A stretch of 34,443 bases of DNA from Betaproteobacteria bacterium. GTDB taxonomy: Bacteria; Pseudomonadota; Gammaproteobacteria; Burkholderiales; SG8-41. The position numbers and the translations under genes were made by a program. This document shows positions 24,045 through 32,794 of the stretch, one piece after another (the stretch's first letter is position 1; each line of letters begins with the position of its first letter). A model generated the notes under the pieces. That model saw only the letters and a program-made list of their open reading frames with translations, was not told the DNA's origin and did not search any database. The stretch lies in assembly GCA_947476215.1 (NCBI GenBank), contig CANJQI010000041.1, positions 1-34,443 of the forward strand. Reading direction: 5' to 3'.

Positions 24045-25799
24045 CTAGTGAGGCAGTGTGCGTACGAATATGCGTTCGGTATCGCGGGCAATAATTTGCA
24101 TGGGAAACTGTGCCAGTTGCAATTCTTCGAATTTATCCGGCCCCATTACCGCCAGCGCAAAGTCGTGCCGGCGCCAGCGTTGTTCAAAATCCGCGATGTT
24201 GGGCACCCAAAGGTTGGGTTCGTGTTGAAGGCCAAAAGCCATTTCATCCTGAAAGTCGACCAGCGTCATGGTGCGTTGGATGTAGAAGGGCAGGGTCTGC
24301 TCATAGGATCCGACGCTGTATATCGGTACGTCGGGTTCCAGGTAAGGCTTCAGTTTCTTTGCCAGGTGATAAGTGGAATGCGCTGGCGACAGGGCATCCT
24401 CGCTGGTGATCAGTAGTTGTACGGCAGCCAGTCCGGTGAAGGAACAAATCACAACCGCGTGAGCGACGCGGTTGCGCCAGCTCAATATGATTGCCACAGC
24501 GCACCCGCAGAGCATGACTGCGGCTGAACCCAGCAACCACGGAATCTGTGCGCGGTAGAGTTCGGCAGGAATTGCCGCCGTTGCCAGCTTTGTCGTATAA
24601 GGCGCAGCAAACACGCCAGCCAGTCCCAGGGCCGCCATCGGCAACAGCTGCAGGGCCAGGGCGCGCCCGCTGATTCGTGTCAGGTAGTCGCCGATCAACA
24701 GCGCAAGCGCGGGAAAGATCGGTAGGATATACGATGGCAGTTTGGATCCGGATGCGGAGAAAAAAATGAAAATAAACCCGCTCCAGAGCAGCAGAAACAG
24801 GGTCGTGTCGAATTCGGCGACGCGATTGCGTCTGGACGCTGAAATCAATGTGCTGCCCAGCGTGAACAGCCATGGCACCATGCCCAGGACCATGATCACA
24901 ATGAAGTAATACCAGGGCTGATAGCGCTGATGGATGGTCGACGTGTAGCGTTGCAGGTGTTCGTGTATGAAAAAGAATTGCGGAAACTCCGGATTAGCAA
25001 TTGAAACGGCAACAAACCATGGTGCGCTGATGGCAAGAAACAGTACCGCGCCGCTGAACAGATGCAGTCTGCGCAGTATGGAGAAATCGCGTTTTACCAA
25101 CATGTAGAGCACCACAACCGCGCCGGGCAACACGATGCCTATCAGGCCTTTGCTGATGACGGCCAGGGCGCAGCCGGCGGCTGAAATATGCACCCACCGC
25201 CGATTGGTCTGGTCATCGGCACCAGGAGCGAGGCCGAGCAGCAGGCCCGCCAGCGCGACCGTAAGGAAGAAGGTCAGCCCCATGTCCAGGGTCAGTATGT
25301 GTGCCATGCCGACATATAACAGGTTGCTGCCAAGGACGAGCGCGGCGTAGAGGCCTGCCGTTCGTCCGAACAGGCGTGAGCCGACCACGAAAGTCAGCAG
25401 AAGTCCGAGGAATCCGGTCAGCGCCGGCCACAGGCGGGCCGTCCAGTGATGCGCGCCAAACACCTCGTATGCGGCGGCGGTAGTCCAGTATTGCAGGGGC
25501 GGCTTTTCAAAATACTTGATGCCGTTCAGGCGTGGCGTCAGCCAGTCGCCGCTTTGCACCATGTAACGGGGGATTTCGGAGTAGCGCCCTTCATCGCTGA
25601 GCGCAAGCTTGCGGTATTCGAGATTGGCGCACCAGATGACGATGGCGACAAGTAGCATCAACCACAGTCCGCGCTGCGCGCGACGACCGGTGAAAGGAAC
25701 GGGGAGGATGGGAGGACTGCTCAAATGGGGTGTCAGTATATCAGCTTGGGCAGCGGGTGACGCCGGATACTGCTTGAACACACGACCAGGCAAGCGCAT
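24045..25799 (-). CDS. ArnT-like lipid A aminoarabinose transferase (GT39/83 family)
   Basis: A 584-residue polytopic glycosyltransferase with about 12 hydrophobic segments. Early in the chain the periplasmic loop LALSDEGRYSEIPRYMVQSGDWLTPRLNGIKYFEKPPLQYW contains the catalytic-type Asp-Glu and the segments shared by ArnT and PMT proteins. A C-terminal soluble domain begins near the YSVGSYEQTLPFYIQRTMTL segment. Given the neighbours, transfer of Ara4N from undecaprenyl phosphate to lipid A is most likely; another sugar cannot be excluded. ATG 25799 overlaps the mnmH end by 59 bp. A TTG at 25724, just after mnmH, would avoid the overlap and drop a non-conserved leader, so the start is uncertain. 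Confidence 0.85.
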   Translation of the reverse strand: MRLPGRVFKQYPASPAAQADILTPHLSSPPILPVPFTGRRAQRGLWLMLLVAIVIWCANLEYRKLALSDEGRYSEIPRYMVQSGDWLTPRLNGIKYFEKPPLQYWTTAAAYEVFGAHHWTARLWPALTGFLGLLLTFVVGSRLFGRTAGLYAALVLGSNLLYVGMAHILTLDMGLTFFLTVALAGLLLGLAPGADDQTNRRWVHISAAGCALAVISKGLIGIVLPGAVVVLYMLVKRDFSILRRLHLFSGAVLFLAISAPWFVAVSIANPEFPQFFFIHEHLQRYTSTIHQRYQPWYYFIVIMVLGMVPWLFTLGSTLISASRRNRVAEFDTTLFLLLWSGFIFIFFSASGSKLPSYILPIFPALALLIGDYLTRISGRALALQLLPMAALGLAGVFAAPYTTKLATAAIPAELYRAQIPWLLGSAAVMLCGCAVAIILSWRNRVAHAVVICSFTGLAAVQLLITSEDALSPAHSTYHLAKKLKPYLEPDVPIYSVGSYEQTLPFYIQRTMTLVDFQDEMAFGLQHEPNLWVPNIADFEQRWRRHDFALAVMGPDKFEELQLAQFPMQIIARDTERIFVRTLPH

Positions 25800-26814
25800 C
25801 AAACGCCGCGTCGGTATTTTCAGAAATAGTCAACACTGAGCCGTTGTCGTAGAGCCGATAATGCGCCAGCGTGGATCGCGTGTAGGCGGGGTCATAGTGC
25901 TTTTCGAGCAGTTCGCGCACCAGCGTGTTCCAGGCCCCGCGCTGCGCAAGTCCTTTCCAGCCCGCCACCTGGACTTTTCCAAACAGACCCACGAGATGGT
26001 CGAGCTGCGCACCGAGTAGGTCCGGGTCCAGAACAAAATGCCGGTACTCGTCCTTGAGCATCTCCACCCGCAGCGGCAGTGCGGCGTCCAGCCGCACGCA
26101 CTCCGTCGCCCACATCGCCGCGATCAAGGCCTCGGGTACGCGCAGGTTTCCGATCTTCCTGCTTTCGGCTTCGACAAAGACCGGTTGGTCGCGCTTGAAT
26201 TCGCGCAGCCCATTCCACACCCGGCTCTCGAACATTTTTTGCGCCGGCTGCGGTTCGCCCGGCAGGTGACCGAGCACCGAGCCGCGGTGCGCGGCCAACG
26301 CTTCCAGATCGAGAACCTGCGCGCCGCATTTTGCCAATGCCCTCAGCAAACGGCTCTTGCCGGAACCGGTTAATCCACATACGACGCGCCACTGATATTG
26401 TGCCGGCAACGCGACTAGGTCGCTGATGACGGCGCGCCGATAGGCCTTGTATCCACCGTCAAGCTGGCGCGCGCGCCAGCCCACCTGCTGCAGGACATGC
26501 GCCAGCGCGGCGCTGCGTGAGCCGCCGCGCCAACAGTAGACGAGGGGCCGCCACTCCCTGGAATGGCGGCTGAATGTCGCATCGAGATGGCGCGCGATGT
26601 TGCGGCTGACCAGTGCCGCGCCCAGCTTTTTGGCTTCGAACGCGGATTGCTGCTTGTAGAGAGTGCCGACACGCGCGCGTTCGTCATTGTCGAGCATGGG
26701 ACTGTTGATGGCGCCCGGAATATGGTCTTCGGCAAACTCCGCTTCGGACCGTACATCGATGATCTCGTCAAACTCGGCAAGTTGTGCTACGGTAACCGGG
26801 TCAGGTGTATACAA
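25741..26814 (-). CDS. mnmH: tRNA 2-selenouridine synthase MnmH (SelU)
   Basis: A 357-residue enzyme that converts 2-thiouridine at the wobble position of some tRNAs to 2-selenouridine, using selenophosphate from SelD. The N-terminal rhodanese domain has the active-site loop LVYCWRGGSRS with Cys94. The C-terminal P-loop domain has Walker A GLTGSGKS (147-154), with DLEALAAHRGSVLG and VFVEAESRKIG further on, all typical. The start is TTG 26814, with GAGG 10 bases upstream; it gives the usual spacing to IIDVRSEAEF. It is divergent from selD with only 15 bp between the start codons. Confidence 0.95.
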   Translation of the reverse strand: MYTPDPVTVAQLAEFDEIIDVRSEAEFAEDHIPGAINSPMLDNDERARVGTLYKQQSAFEAKKLGAALVSRNIARHLDATFSRHSREWRPLVYCWRGGSRSAALAHVLQQVGWRARQLDGGYKAYRRAVISDLVALPAQYQWRVVCGLTGSGKSRLLRALAKCGAQVLDLEALAAHRGSVLGHLPGEPQPAQKMFESRVWNGLREFKRDQPVFVEAESRKIGNLRVPEALIAAMWATECVRLDAALPLRVEMLKDEYRHFVLDPDLLGAQLDHLVGLFGKVQVAGWKGLAQRGAWNTLVRELLEKHYDPAYTRSTLAHYRLYDNGSVLTISENTDAAFDALAWSCVQAVSGVTRCPS

Positions 26815-26829
26815 ACCGAATGAACCTCT

Positions 26830-27888
26830 ATGAATAATCCCATCGACGTACAGAAAATCAGACTGACGGCATTTTCACACGGCGGCGGATGAGGCTGCAA
26901 ATTACCACCGGCGTTGCTGGGGGAACTGTTGTCCAAAATGCCGCTCGCCCAAGCATATCCGAATTTGCTGGTGGGCACCGAATCGGGCGATGACGCGGCG
27001 GTTTATCGCCTTAACGACGAGCAGGCGGTGATTGCAACGACGGATTTCTTTCTTCCCATCGTCGACGATCCATATGACTTCGGGCGCATTGCGGCTACGA
27101 ATGCGATCTCCGATATTTACGCGATGGGCGGCACGCCTATTTTCGCACTTGCGCTGGTCGGCATGCCGGTGGGCAAGCTGCCGGTGGAGGTCATGCAGCG
27201 TGTATTGGCAGGCGGGCAGTCGGTATGCGAAGGGATAGGCATTCCGATCGCGGGAGGACATTCCATAGACAACCCGGAACCTATTTACGGCCTGGTTGCG
27301 TTGGGATTGGTACGCCCGGATCGCGTGAAGCGCAACGATCGCGCGCGCGCCGGCGACGTGTTGATTCTGGGCAAAGCGCTGGGCGTGGGCATACTGGGCG
27401 CGGCGCTCAAGAAGGGCGAGTTGCGTGACCAGGCCTATCAGCAAATGCTGGAGACCACGACCCAGCTTAATACCCCAGGGACGCCGCTGTCGGAGATGTC
27501 CGGCGTACATGCAATGACGGACGTCACCGGCTTTGGCCTGCTCGGGCATCTGCATGGCATATGCCGGGGCTCTAAGCTGAGTGCGACCATACGCTATGAC
27601 TCAGTGCCGGTGCTTTCCGCCGCGCGGCATCTTGCCGAGGTGGGTTACGTAACCGGCGCATCCGGTCGCAACTGGGCCAGTGTCGGCCCGCACACGACGC
27701 TGCCTGTGGCGATGCCGGAATGGCAAAAAAATCTACTTTGCGATCCACAGACCAGTGGCGGTCTGCTGGTAGCGTGTGACCCCGCAAGCGCGCCGCGTGT
27801 GCTGGAGACATTTAAACAGCAAGGCTTTGAATATGCAGGAGAAATTGGATATCTGACCGAAGGGGCCGCGGCTATCAAGGTAGTTTAG
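26830..27888 (+). CDS. selD: Selenide, water dikinase SelD, selenocysteine-containing
   Basis: A 352-residue enzyme that makes selenophosphate from selenide and ATP, the selenium donor for Sec-tRNA and MnmH. From ATG 26830 the reading frame gives MNNPIDVQKIRLTAFSHGGG, then TGA (26890-26892, codon 21), then GCKLPPALLGELLSKM and on without a stop. The TGA falls on the catalytic Cys/Sec position of the family motif, and Lys24 matches the essential lysine. Downstream family segments include TDFFLPIVDDPYDFGRIAATNAISDIYAMGG-like sequence, GGHSIDNPEPIYGL, MTDVTGFGLLGHL and LCDPQTSGGLLVA. Read as selenocysteine, the length (about 350) is normal. A caller that stops at TGA would begin at TTG 26914 and lose the active site. 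Confidence 0.94.
26893..26926 (+). promoter_or_regulatory. Candidate bacterial SECIS element in selD
   Basis: Directly 3' of the UGA codon, CCACC (26905-26909) can pair with GGGGG (26919-26923) apart from one A-G mismatch. This closes a 9-base loop GGCGUUGCU whose first bases are guanines. The loop begins 17 bases after the UGA, within the range of known bacterial SECIS hairpins, which need a G at the start of the apical loop for SelB. The stem is short and other folds are possible. Confidence 0.5.
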
Positions 27889-27904
27889 TAGGCCTAATCA
27901 CTCA

Positions 27905-28090
27905 AAGCGGAGCACGCAGGGGGCGCGGAGGGGCGCGGGGTAGATCAAGAAATTCAAATGGGATTATGCGTTTGAATGCATCGCAAGTCTTGGGAAGACT
28001 CAGATTAAGTAATTCAATTGTGCAGAAACGCAAATAAAAAGCCTTTCCTCTGCGAACCTCTGCGTCCCCCCGCGTCCTCTGCGTTCAGAG
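27905..28090. repeat. G-rich repeat pair in the selD-tesA gap
   Basis: The gap between the convergent selD and tesA ends (205 bp) has a G-rich stretch at about 27905-27943 (units such as GCACGCAGG, GGGCGCGGAGG). A matching C-rich stretch lies at about 28046-28090 (units such as CTCTGCG, CCGCGTCCTCTGCG). The second is an approximate reverse complement of the first, so a transcript could fold into a large imperfect stem. It resembles the GCAGAGG-type intergenic repeats of many proteobacteria. No gene was found in this gap. Confidence 0.55.
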
Positions 28091-28093
28091 TAT

Positions 28094-28717
28094 TTACCTT
28101 GTAATAGACTTCGCCGGTCTACGCAGCGTGGGTCGCAATGCTATCCACACGTTGTCCAGCATGTGCGGCTGCGCCGCGGCGTTGGGGTGTATGCCATCGG
28201 GCTGGAACGATGCGCGGTCGACGGCAAAGCCCTGGAACAGAAATGGTGTCAGCGCCACGCGCTGGGTTTTGGCTATGGTCGAGTATATGGAACGGAACTT
28301 TTCAGCGTAGTCGTTGCCGTAGTTGGGCGGTAGTTGCATGCCGACGAGTAGCACCAGGGCGTTGCGTGCGCGGCACGCTGCGATGATGGCAGTCAGGTTT
28401 TGTCGTATGGTATCTGTGTTTGCCCCGCGTAAGCCATCGTTGGCGCCAAGTTCGACAACCACAATGGCAGGATTGTGCTGTGTCAGCGCGGCATGAATGC
28501 GATTTCTGCCGCCGCTGGTCGTTTCTCCGCTCACGCTGACATTGACTACCCTATAATCATATTTTTCGCGTTCCAGACGTTGTTGGAGCAGATGAACCCA
28601 GCCGCTGCCTTGCGGCAGGCCGTATCCCGCGGAAAGGCTGTCCCCGTAGACGAGTATGGTCGTTGCGGCTTGCGCCGCGCCGCATGAGAGCAGGATTAAA
28701 AGGACAATTCGCAACAT
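28094..28717 (-). CDS. tesA: SGNH-family esterase/lysophospholipase TesA
   Basis: A 207-residue secreted GDSL hydrolase (thioesterase I / lysophospholipase L1 / arylesterase). The signal peptide [17 protein letters not shown] is followed by block I ILVYGDSLSAGYG with the catalytic Ser, the oxyanion Gly in VSVSGETTSGG, block III VVELGANDGLRG, and block V FQPDGIHPNAAAQ with the catalytic Asp and His. ATG 28717 is set by the signal peptide. The start codon overlaps that of the divergent ABC gene within the tetranucleotide CATG (28715-28718). The tesA/ybbA/ybbP grouping is conserved in proteobacteria. Confidence 0.94.
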   Translation of the reverse strand: MLRIVLLILLSCGAAQAATTILVYGDSLSAGYGLPQGSGWVHLLQQRLEREKYDYRVVNVSVSGETTSGGRNRIHAALTQHNPAIVVVELGANDGLRGANTDTIRQNLTAIIAACRARNALVLLVGMQLPPNYGNDYAEKFRSIYSTIAKTQRVALTPFLFQGFAVDRASFQPDGIHPNAAAQPHMLDNVWIALRPTLRRPAKSITR

Positions 28718-29405
28718 GGTTGTATCTTCCAGTACTCCGATTGTGCGGGCAACCGGACTCGGCAAGCAAGTCAATACCGGCAATATTCATCTGACCATAT
28801 TGCGCGACGTGAGTTTCGACGTTGAGCCCGGGGAAGCGGTCGCCATATTGGGCGCATCGGGATCGGGAAAATCGACATTGTTGGGGCTGCTGGCTGGACT
28901 CGACCAGCCCACCTCCGGCAGTGTCAGCATCGCCGGTACGGATCTATTTGCGCTCGATGAAAATGGCCGTGCAAAATTGCGCGCCGAACGCGTGGGGTTC
29001 GTGTTCCAGTCTTTCCAGTTGTTGCCGGCCTTTACCGCGCTGGAGAACGTCATGCTGCCGCTTGAGCTGGCGGGTATTTCCGCGGCGCGCGCAAAGGCGG
29101 GCGCGATGTTGACGCATGTCGGATTGGCGCAACGTTTGGCACACTATCCCAAGCAATTGTCGGGCGGGGAGCAGCAGCGGGTGGCGATTGCCCGCGCGTT
29201 CGTGAATGAACCGGAATTGCTGTTCGCCGATGAGCCTACGGGAAATCTGGATGCCGCAACGGGCGCGCAGATCATAGACCTGATGTTTGACCTCAATCAC
29301 GAGCGGGGCACAACACTGGTGCTGGTTACGCATGATCAGGCCATCTCGCAACGGTGCGGGCGCCAGTTGAGGCTGGTCGCTGGCTGTCTGCAGGATACGG
29401 GATGA
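28716..29405 (+). CDS. ybbA: ABC transporter ATP-binding protein YbbA (LolD/MacB-like)
   Basis: A 229-residue ATPase of the MacB/LolD class. Walker A is [12 protein letters not shown], the Q-loop is [24 protein letters not shown], the signature is [14 protein letters not shown], Walker B is [12 protein letters not shown] and the H-loop is LVTHD. It pairs with the large permease YbbP encoded next (ATGA overlap of 4 bp). Substrate is not established; a link to lipid or membrane functions has been proposed because of the tesA neighbour. ATG 28716 has AAGGA about 11 bases upstream. In-frame sequence upstream lies within tesA. Confidence 0.92.
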   Translation: MVVSSSTPIVRATGLGKQVNTGNIHLTILRDVSFDVEPGEAVAILGASGSGKSTLLGLLAGLDQPTSGSVSIAGTDLFALDENGRAKLRAERVGFVFQSFQLLPAFTALENVMLPLELAGISAARAKAGAMLTHVGLAQRLAHYPKQLSGGEQQRVAIARAFVNEPELLFADEPTGNLDAATGAQIIDLMFDLNHERGTTLVLVTHDQAISQRCGRQLRLVAGCLQDTG

Positions 29406-31906
29406 TGAGATTGGGTAAGGAGAGCGCGTTGGCGCTGCGCCTGCTGTGGCGCGATTTCCGCGCGGGCGAATTGAAATTGCTGATCGTGGCGGTGTTAATT
29501 GCGGTGGGAAGCCTGACCACGGTCGGATTTTTCACGAGCCGCGTCCAGCTTGCACTGACACAGCAGTCCAACCAGTTGCTGGGTGCTGATCTGACCATCG
29601 TTTCAGACCGACCATTTGGGGCTGAATTGGCCGAGGAGGCACGCCGCCGTGGCCTGTCGGTTACGCGCGCGCTGCGTTTTCCCAGCATGGTAATGCATGG
29701 CGCGGACAACCTGCTGTCGGACGTCAAGGCGGTTGCCGATGGGTATCCGTTACGCGGTGAAGTGCGTCTTGCCGATCGTCTTTTCGGTGAAGAACGCGTA
29801 GTGCACGAAGTTCCAGCGGCTGGAAGCGCATGGGTAGACGATCGCATGATGACCCGGCTTGGGATTCGTGCCGGCGACGTGCTTCAGCTCGGTCAGATCA
29901 AGCTGCGCGTGGCCGCGCTGCTGACGCAGGAGCCGGATAGCGTGATAGGGTTTATCAACAGTGCGCCGCGGTTGCTCATGAACGAAGCCGACATCGCCGC
30001 GAGCGGACTGATACAAACCGGTAGCCGCGTGCGTTACAGGCTCTATTTGGCAGGCGACACCGCGGTTATCGATGAATATCGGCTATGGGCGCAGTCGCGG
30101 ATAGTGGCTGGTCAGAACATCGAAGGAATCCGCGATGCGCGTCCGGAAATACGTTCAGCCCTTGATCGGGCGGAGAGATTTCTGGGACTGGCGGCGTTGT
30201 TAAGCGTGGTGTTGTCGGCGGTTGCCATTGCGCTGGCGACGCGCCGCTTTCTGTTGCGTCACCTCGATGGCTGCGCGGTGATGCGCTGTCTGGGGGCACG
30301 CCAGGCCGTCATAGTGAGGCTGTATGTTGTGCATTTTGTGCTGTTGGGAGCAGCGGCAAGCGCCGCGGGGTGTGGCATCGGATATGGCGCGCAACTCGCG
30401 CTCGCATCAATGCTGGAAGGGTTGCTTGCGATTGCGCTGCCGTGGCCGGGTTTCTTGCCGGCATGGCAGGGACTCGCGGCTGGTGTGCTCCTATTGCTGG
30501 GTTTCGCGTTGCCGCCGCTGGTGAGTTTGGGGCAGGTGCCGCTGATGCGTGTGTTGCGCCGGGACTTGGGCGTGCCGGGCGGGGCCGGTCTCCTCAGCTA
30601 CACGCTGGGGCTGGCGGTCATTTGTGGACTGGTAATTTGGAAGGCTCAGGACCTAAGGTTGGGTTTCTTTGTGCTCGGCGGTTTTCTCGCCGCGTCCTTG
30701 CTGTCGCTCATCGTGGTGGCGACCGTGCTGCGCGTTTTATCGCACCTGCGTACCGAAGGCAATTTTAGTTGGCGCTATGGCGTGGCCAACCTGCGGCGCC
30801 GCGCGTTGGGCAATACCATACAGATAGTGGCGCTTGCTCTCGGTATCATGGCGTTATTGACGTTGACGCTGATACGCGGCGATCTGCTGCAGAGCTGGAA
30901 GGCGACACTGCGTCCGGATACACCCAACCGGTTTGTGATTAACATACAGGAAGATCAGGTGGAAGCGCTGGCGGTTTTCTTTTCCACCAAAGGCATGCCG
31001 AAGCCCGTACTGGCGCCGATGGTACGCGGCCGCCTGGTCGCCGTGAACGGCCAGGCGGTCTCGTCGGCCAACTACACCGAGGATCGCGCCAAGCGGTTGA
31101 TAGATCGCGAATTCAATTTATCGTGGGCGGAGAAAACACCGCCTGACAGCCGTATAGATTCGGGTTCATGGTGGCGGGAGAACGATACGCAGTTCGATCA
31201 GCTTTCGGTCGAAGACGGCATCGCCCAGACGCTCGGCCTTCGGCTGGGTGACCGTCTCACGTATGAGGTCGCAGGCAACAGAATTGAAGCGACCATTACC
31301 AGCTTGCGCAAGGTGGATTGGGATAGCTTCAGGGTAAACTTCTTCGTGATTACACCGCCACGCCTGCTGCAGGGCAGCCCGGTGTCCTATATCACCAGTT
31401 TTTATGTGCCGCAGGGACAAGTCGAGACGCTCAATGAACTTGTTCGTGAGTTCCCGAATCTGGTGATGATAGATGTCGCACAGATCATGACGCAGGTGCA
31501 GAAAATGATGGATCAGGTATCCACCGCAGTTCAATTTGTATTCCTGTTTACGCTGGTGGCCGGCCTGGTTGTGCTCTATGCCGCGATCGCCAGTACCACC
31601 GACGAGCGCGAGTACGAGGCTGCCATCATGCGCACACTGGGCGCCAGCCGGCGGCAGATTGCGGCGACGCAGTTTGCCGAGTTTGCCTTGACGGGGGCAC
31701 TTGCGGGTGCGCTGGCGGCAGCGGGTGCGAGCGGGCTCGGTTACGTGTTGGCAACCAACGTGCTCAACGTACCGTATTTGGGGAATACCTGGATATGGGT
31801 CATAGGAATAGGCGCGGGGAGCGCGGGCATCGCGTTGGCCGGGATGTTGGGTACTCGCCATGTACTCGCAGTGCCGCCGCTGCAGTCATTGCGGCGCATC
31901 GCTTGA
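29402..31906 (+). CDS. ybbP: ABC transporter permease YbbP (FtsX-like)
   Basis: An 834-residue permease with an N-terminal transmembrane helix (LKLLIVAVLIAVGSLTTVGFF), a large periplasmic domain and two FtsX-type units of membrane helices. The first unit is around residues 250-450 (ALLSVVLSAVAIALATRRF...) and the second near the C-terminus (FVFLFTLVAGLVVLYAAIASTTDEREYEAAIMRTLGASRRQI). Length agrees with E. coli YbbP (about 800). ATG 29402 overlaps the ybbA stop; an upstream GTG would only extend into ybbA. The following tauD-like gene starts 21 bp after its stop. Confidence 0.92.
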   Translation: MMRLGKESALALRLLWRDFRAGELKLLIVAVLIAVGSLTTVGFFTSRVQLALTQQSNQLLGADLTIVSDRPFGAELAEEARRRGLSVTRALRFPSMVMHGADNLLSDVKAVADGYPLRGEVRLADRLFGEERVVHEVPAAGSAWVDDRMMTRLGIRAGDVLQLGQIKLRVAALLTQEPDSVIGFINSAPRLLMNEADIAASGLIQTGSRVRYRLYLAGDTAVIDEYRLWAQSRIVAGQNIEGIRDARPEIRSALDRAERFLGLAALLSVVLSAVAIALATRRFLLRHLDGCAVMRCLGARQAVIVRLYVVHFVLLGAAASAAGCGIGYGAQLALASMLEGLLAIALPWPGFLPAWQGLAAGVLLLLGFALPPLVSLGQVPLMRVLRRDLGVPGGAGLLSYTLGLAVICGLVIWKAQDLRLGFFVLGGFLAASLLSLIVVATVLRVLSHLRTEGNFSWRYGVANLRRRALGNTIQIVALALGIMALLTLTLIRGDLLQSWKATLRPDTPNRFVINIQEDQVEALAVFFSTKGMPKPVLAPMVRGRLVAVNGQAVSSANYTEDRAKRLIDREFNLSWAEKTPPDSRIDSGSWWRENDTQFDQLSVEDGIAQTLGLRLGDRLTYEVAGNRIEATITSLRKVDWDSFRVNFFVITPPRLLQGSPVSYITSFYVPQGQVETLNELVREFPNLVMIDVAQIMTQVQKMMDQVSTAVQFVFLFTLVAGLVVLYAAIASTTDEREYEAAIMRTLGASRRQIAATQFAEFALTGALAGALAAAGASGLGYVLATNVLNVPYLGNTWIWVIGIGAGSAGIALAGMLGTRHVLAVPPLQSLRRIA

Positions 31907-31927
31907 TGATATTTTCGGAGCGGAAAG

Positions 31928-32794
31928 ATGAAATTACGGATACGCCGATTGTCATATCCGCTGGGTGCGGAGATCACGGGACTGGACATACGCGAAGCGC
32001 TGGATGAGGGTGCGGTTGCGGCAATACGCGCGGCCTTCCTGGAGCACTGTGTGCTGTTGTTTCGCGGCGTGGCGCTTACGCAAGCCCAGCATGTGGCTTT
32101 CAGCCGGCGATTCGGAGACCTTGAAAAGACGCCTGAATTCCGGACCCGTGACCGCGTGCCGGCTCACCCGGAGATCCTGCTGGTGAGCAACAGGCCCAGG
32201 CCCGGTGAATCGATCCGCGCGTATGTCGGCGAAGGCTGGCATTCGGATCGCTCCAATACGACGCGCCCGGCCATGGCATCGCTGTTGCGCGCGGCGGAAA
32301 TTCCCGAGGTCGGTGGCGATACGATGTTTTCCAATCTGTATCTTGCCTATGAGACGTTGTCCGACGGAATGAAGAAAATGATAGCTGGACTCGAAGGCGT
32401 CCATATGCTGGACGTCCCGCGGCAGGTCGACACATCCACGGCCGAGCGCGCGGCGGAAACCAGACGCAGCAACATCACCGCCCAACCATTGGTCAGAGTG
32501 CATCCTGAAACCGGGCGCAAGGCGCTTTTTGTAGGCGAACACAAACTTAAACGGATCGCGGGCATGAGCGAAGAGGAAGGTCGGCCGTTGATCAAGTTTC
32601 TGTGCGCACATGCCGCGCGAGCGCAATTCATTTACCGCCACCGCTGGCAACAGGATGATTTGCTCATGTGGGATAACCGCTGCACGAATCACCTGGCGGT
32701 GTATGACTTCGACCGAACAAAAATTCGGCACATGGAACGAACGACGGTGATAGGAACACCGTCGGGATATCCTTACGAGGGACCGTTGAGTTAG
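31928..32794 (+). CDS. TauD/TfdA family Fe(II)/2-oxoglutarate dioxygenase
   Basis: A 288-residue dioxygenase. The metal ligands are His105 and Asp107 in GEGWHSDRSN and His255 in RCTNHLAVYDF, and the 2-oxoglutarate-binding Arg is Arg271 in RHMERTTV. Further family segments are HCVLLFRGVALTQAQHVAFSRRFGDLE and VHPETGRKALFVGEHKLKRIAGM. Substrates of this family include taurine, 2,4-D and other carboxylates or sulfonates, and the sequence alone does not decide. It lies 21 bp after ybbP on the same strand, though a functional link there is not obvious. Its TAG stop overlaps the TAA stop of the facing gene. Confidence 0.93.
   Translation: MKLRIRRLSYPLGAEITGLDIREALDEGAVAAIRAAFLEHCVLLFRGVALTQAQHVAFSRRFGDLEKTPEFRTRDRVPAHPEILLVSNRPRPGESIRAYVGEGWHSDRSNTTRPAMASLLRAAEIPEVGGDTMFSNLYLAYETLSDGMKKMIAGLEGVHMLDVPRQVDTSTAERAAETRRSNITAQPLVRVHPETGRKALFVGEHKLKRIAGMSEEEGRPLIKFLCAHAARAQFIYRHRWQQDDLLMWDNRCTNHLAVYDFDRTKIRHMERTTVIGTPSGYPYEGPLS

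Noticed and set aside
26914-27888. selD as a TTG-started gene without the N-terminal motif
   Set aside because: The upstream in-frame sequence from ATG 26830 matches the SelD N-terminus across the TGA, so the shorter form would lack the active site.
31166-31861. A 231-codon leftward open frame opposite ybbP
   Set aside because: It lies entirely opposite the second FtsX-like unit of YbbP and shows no domain.
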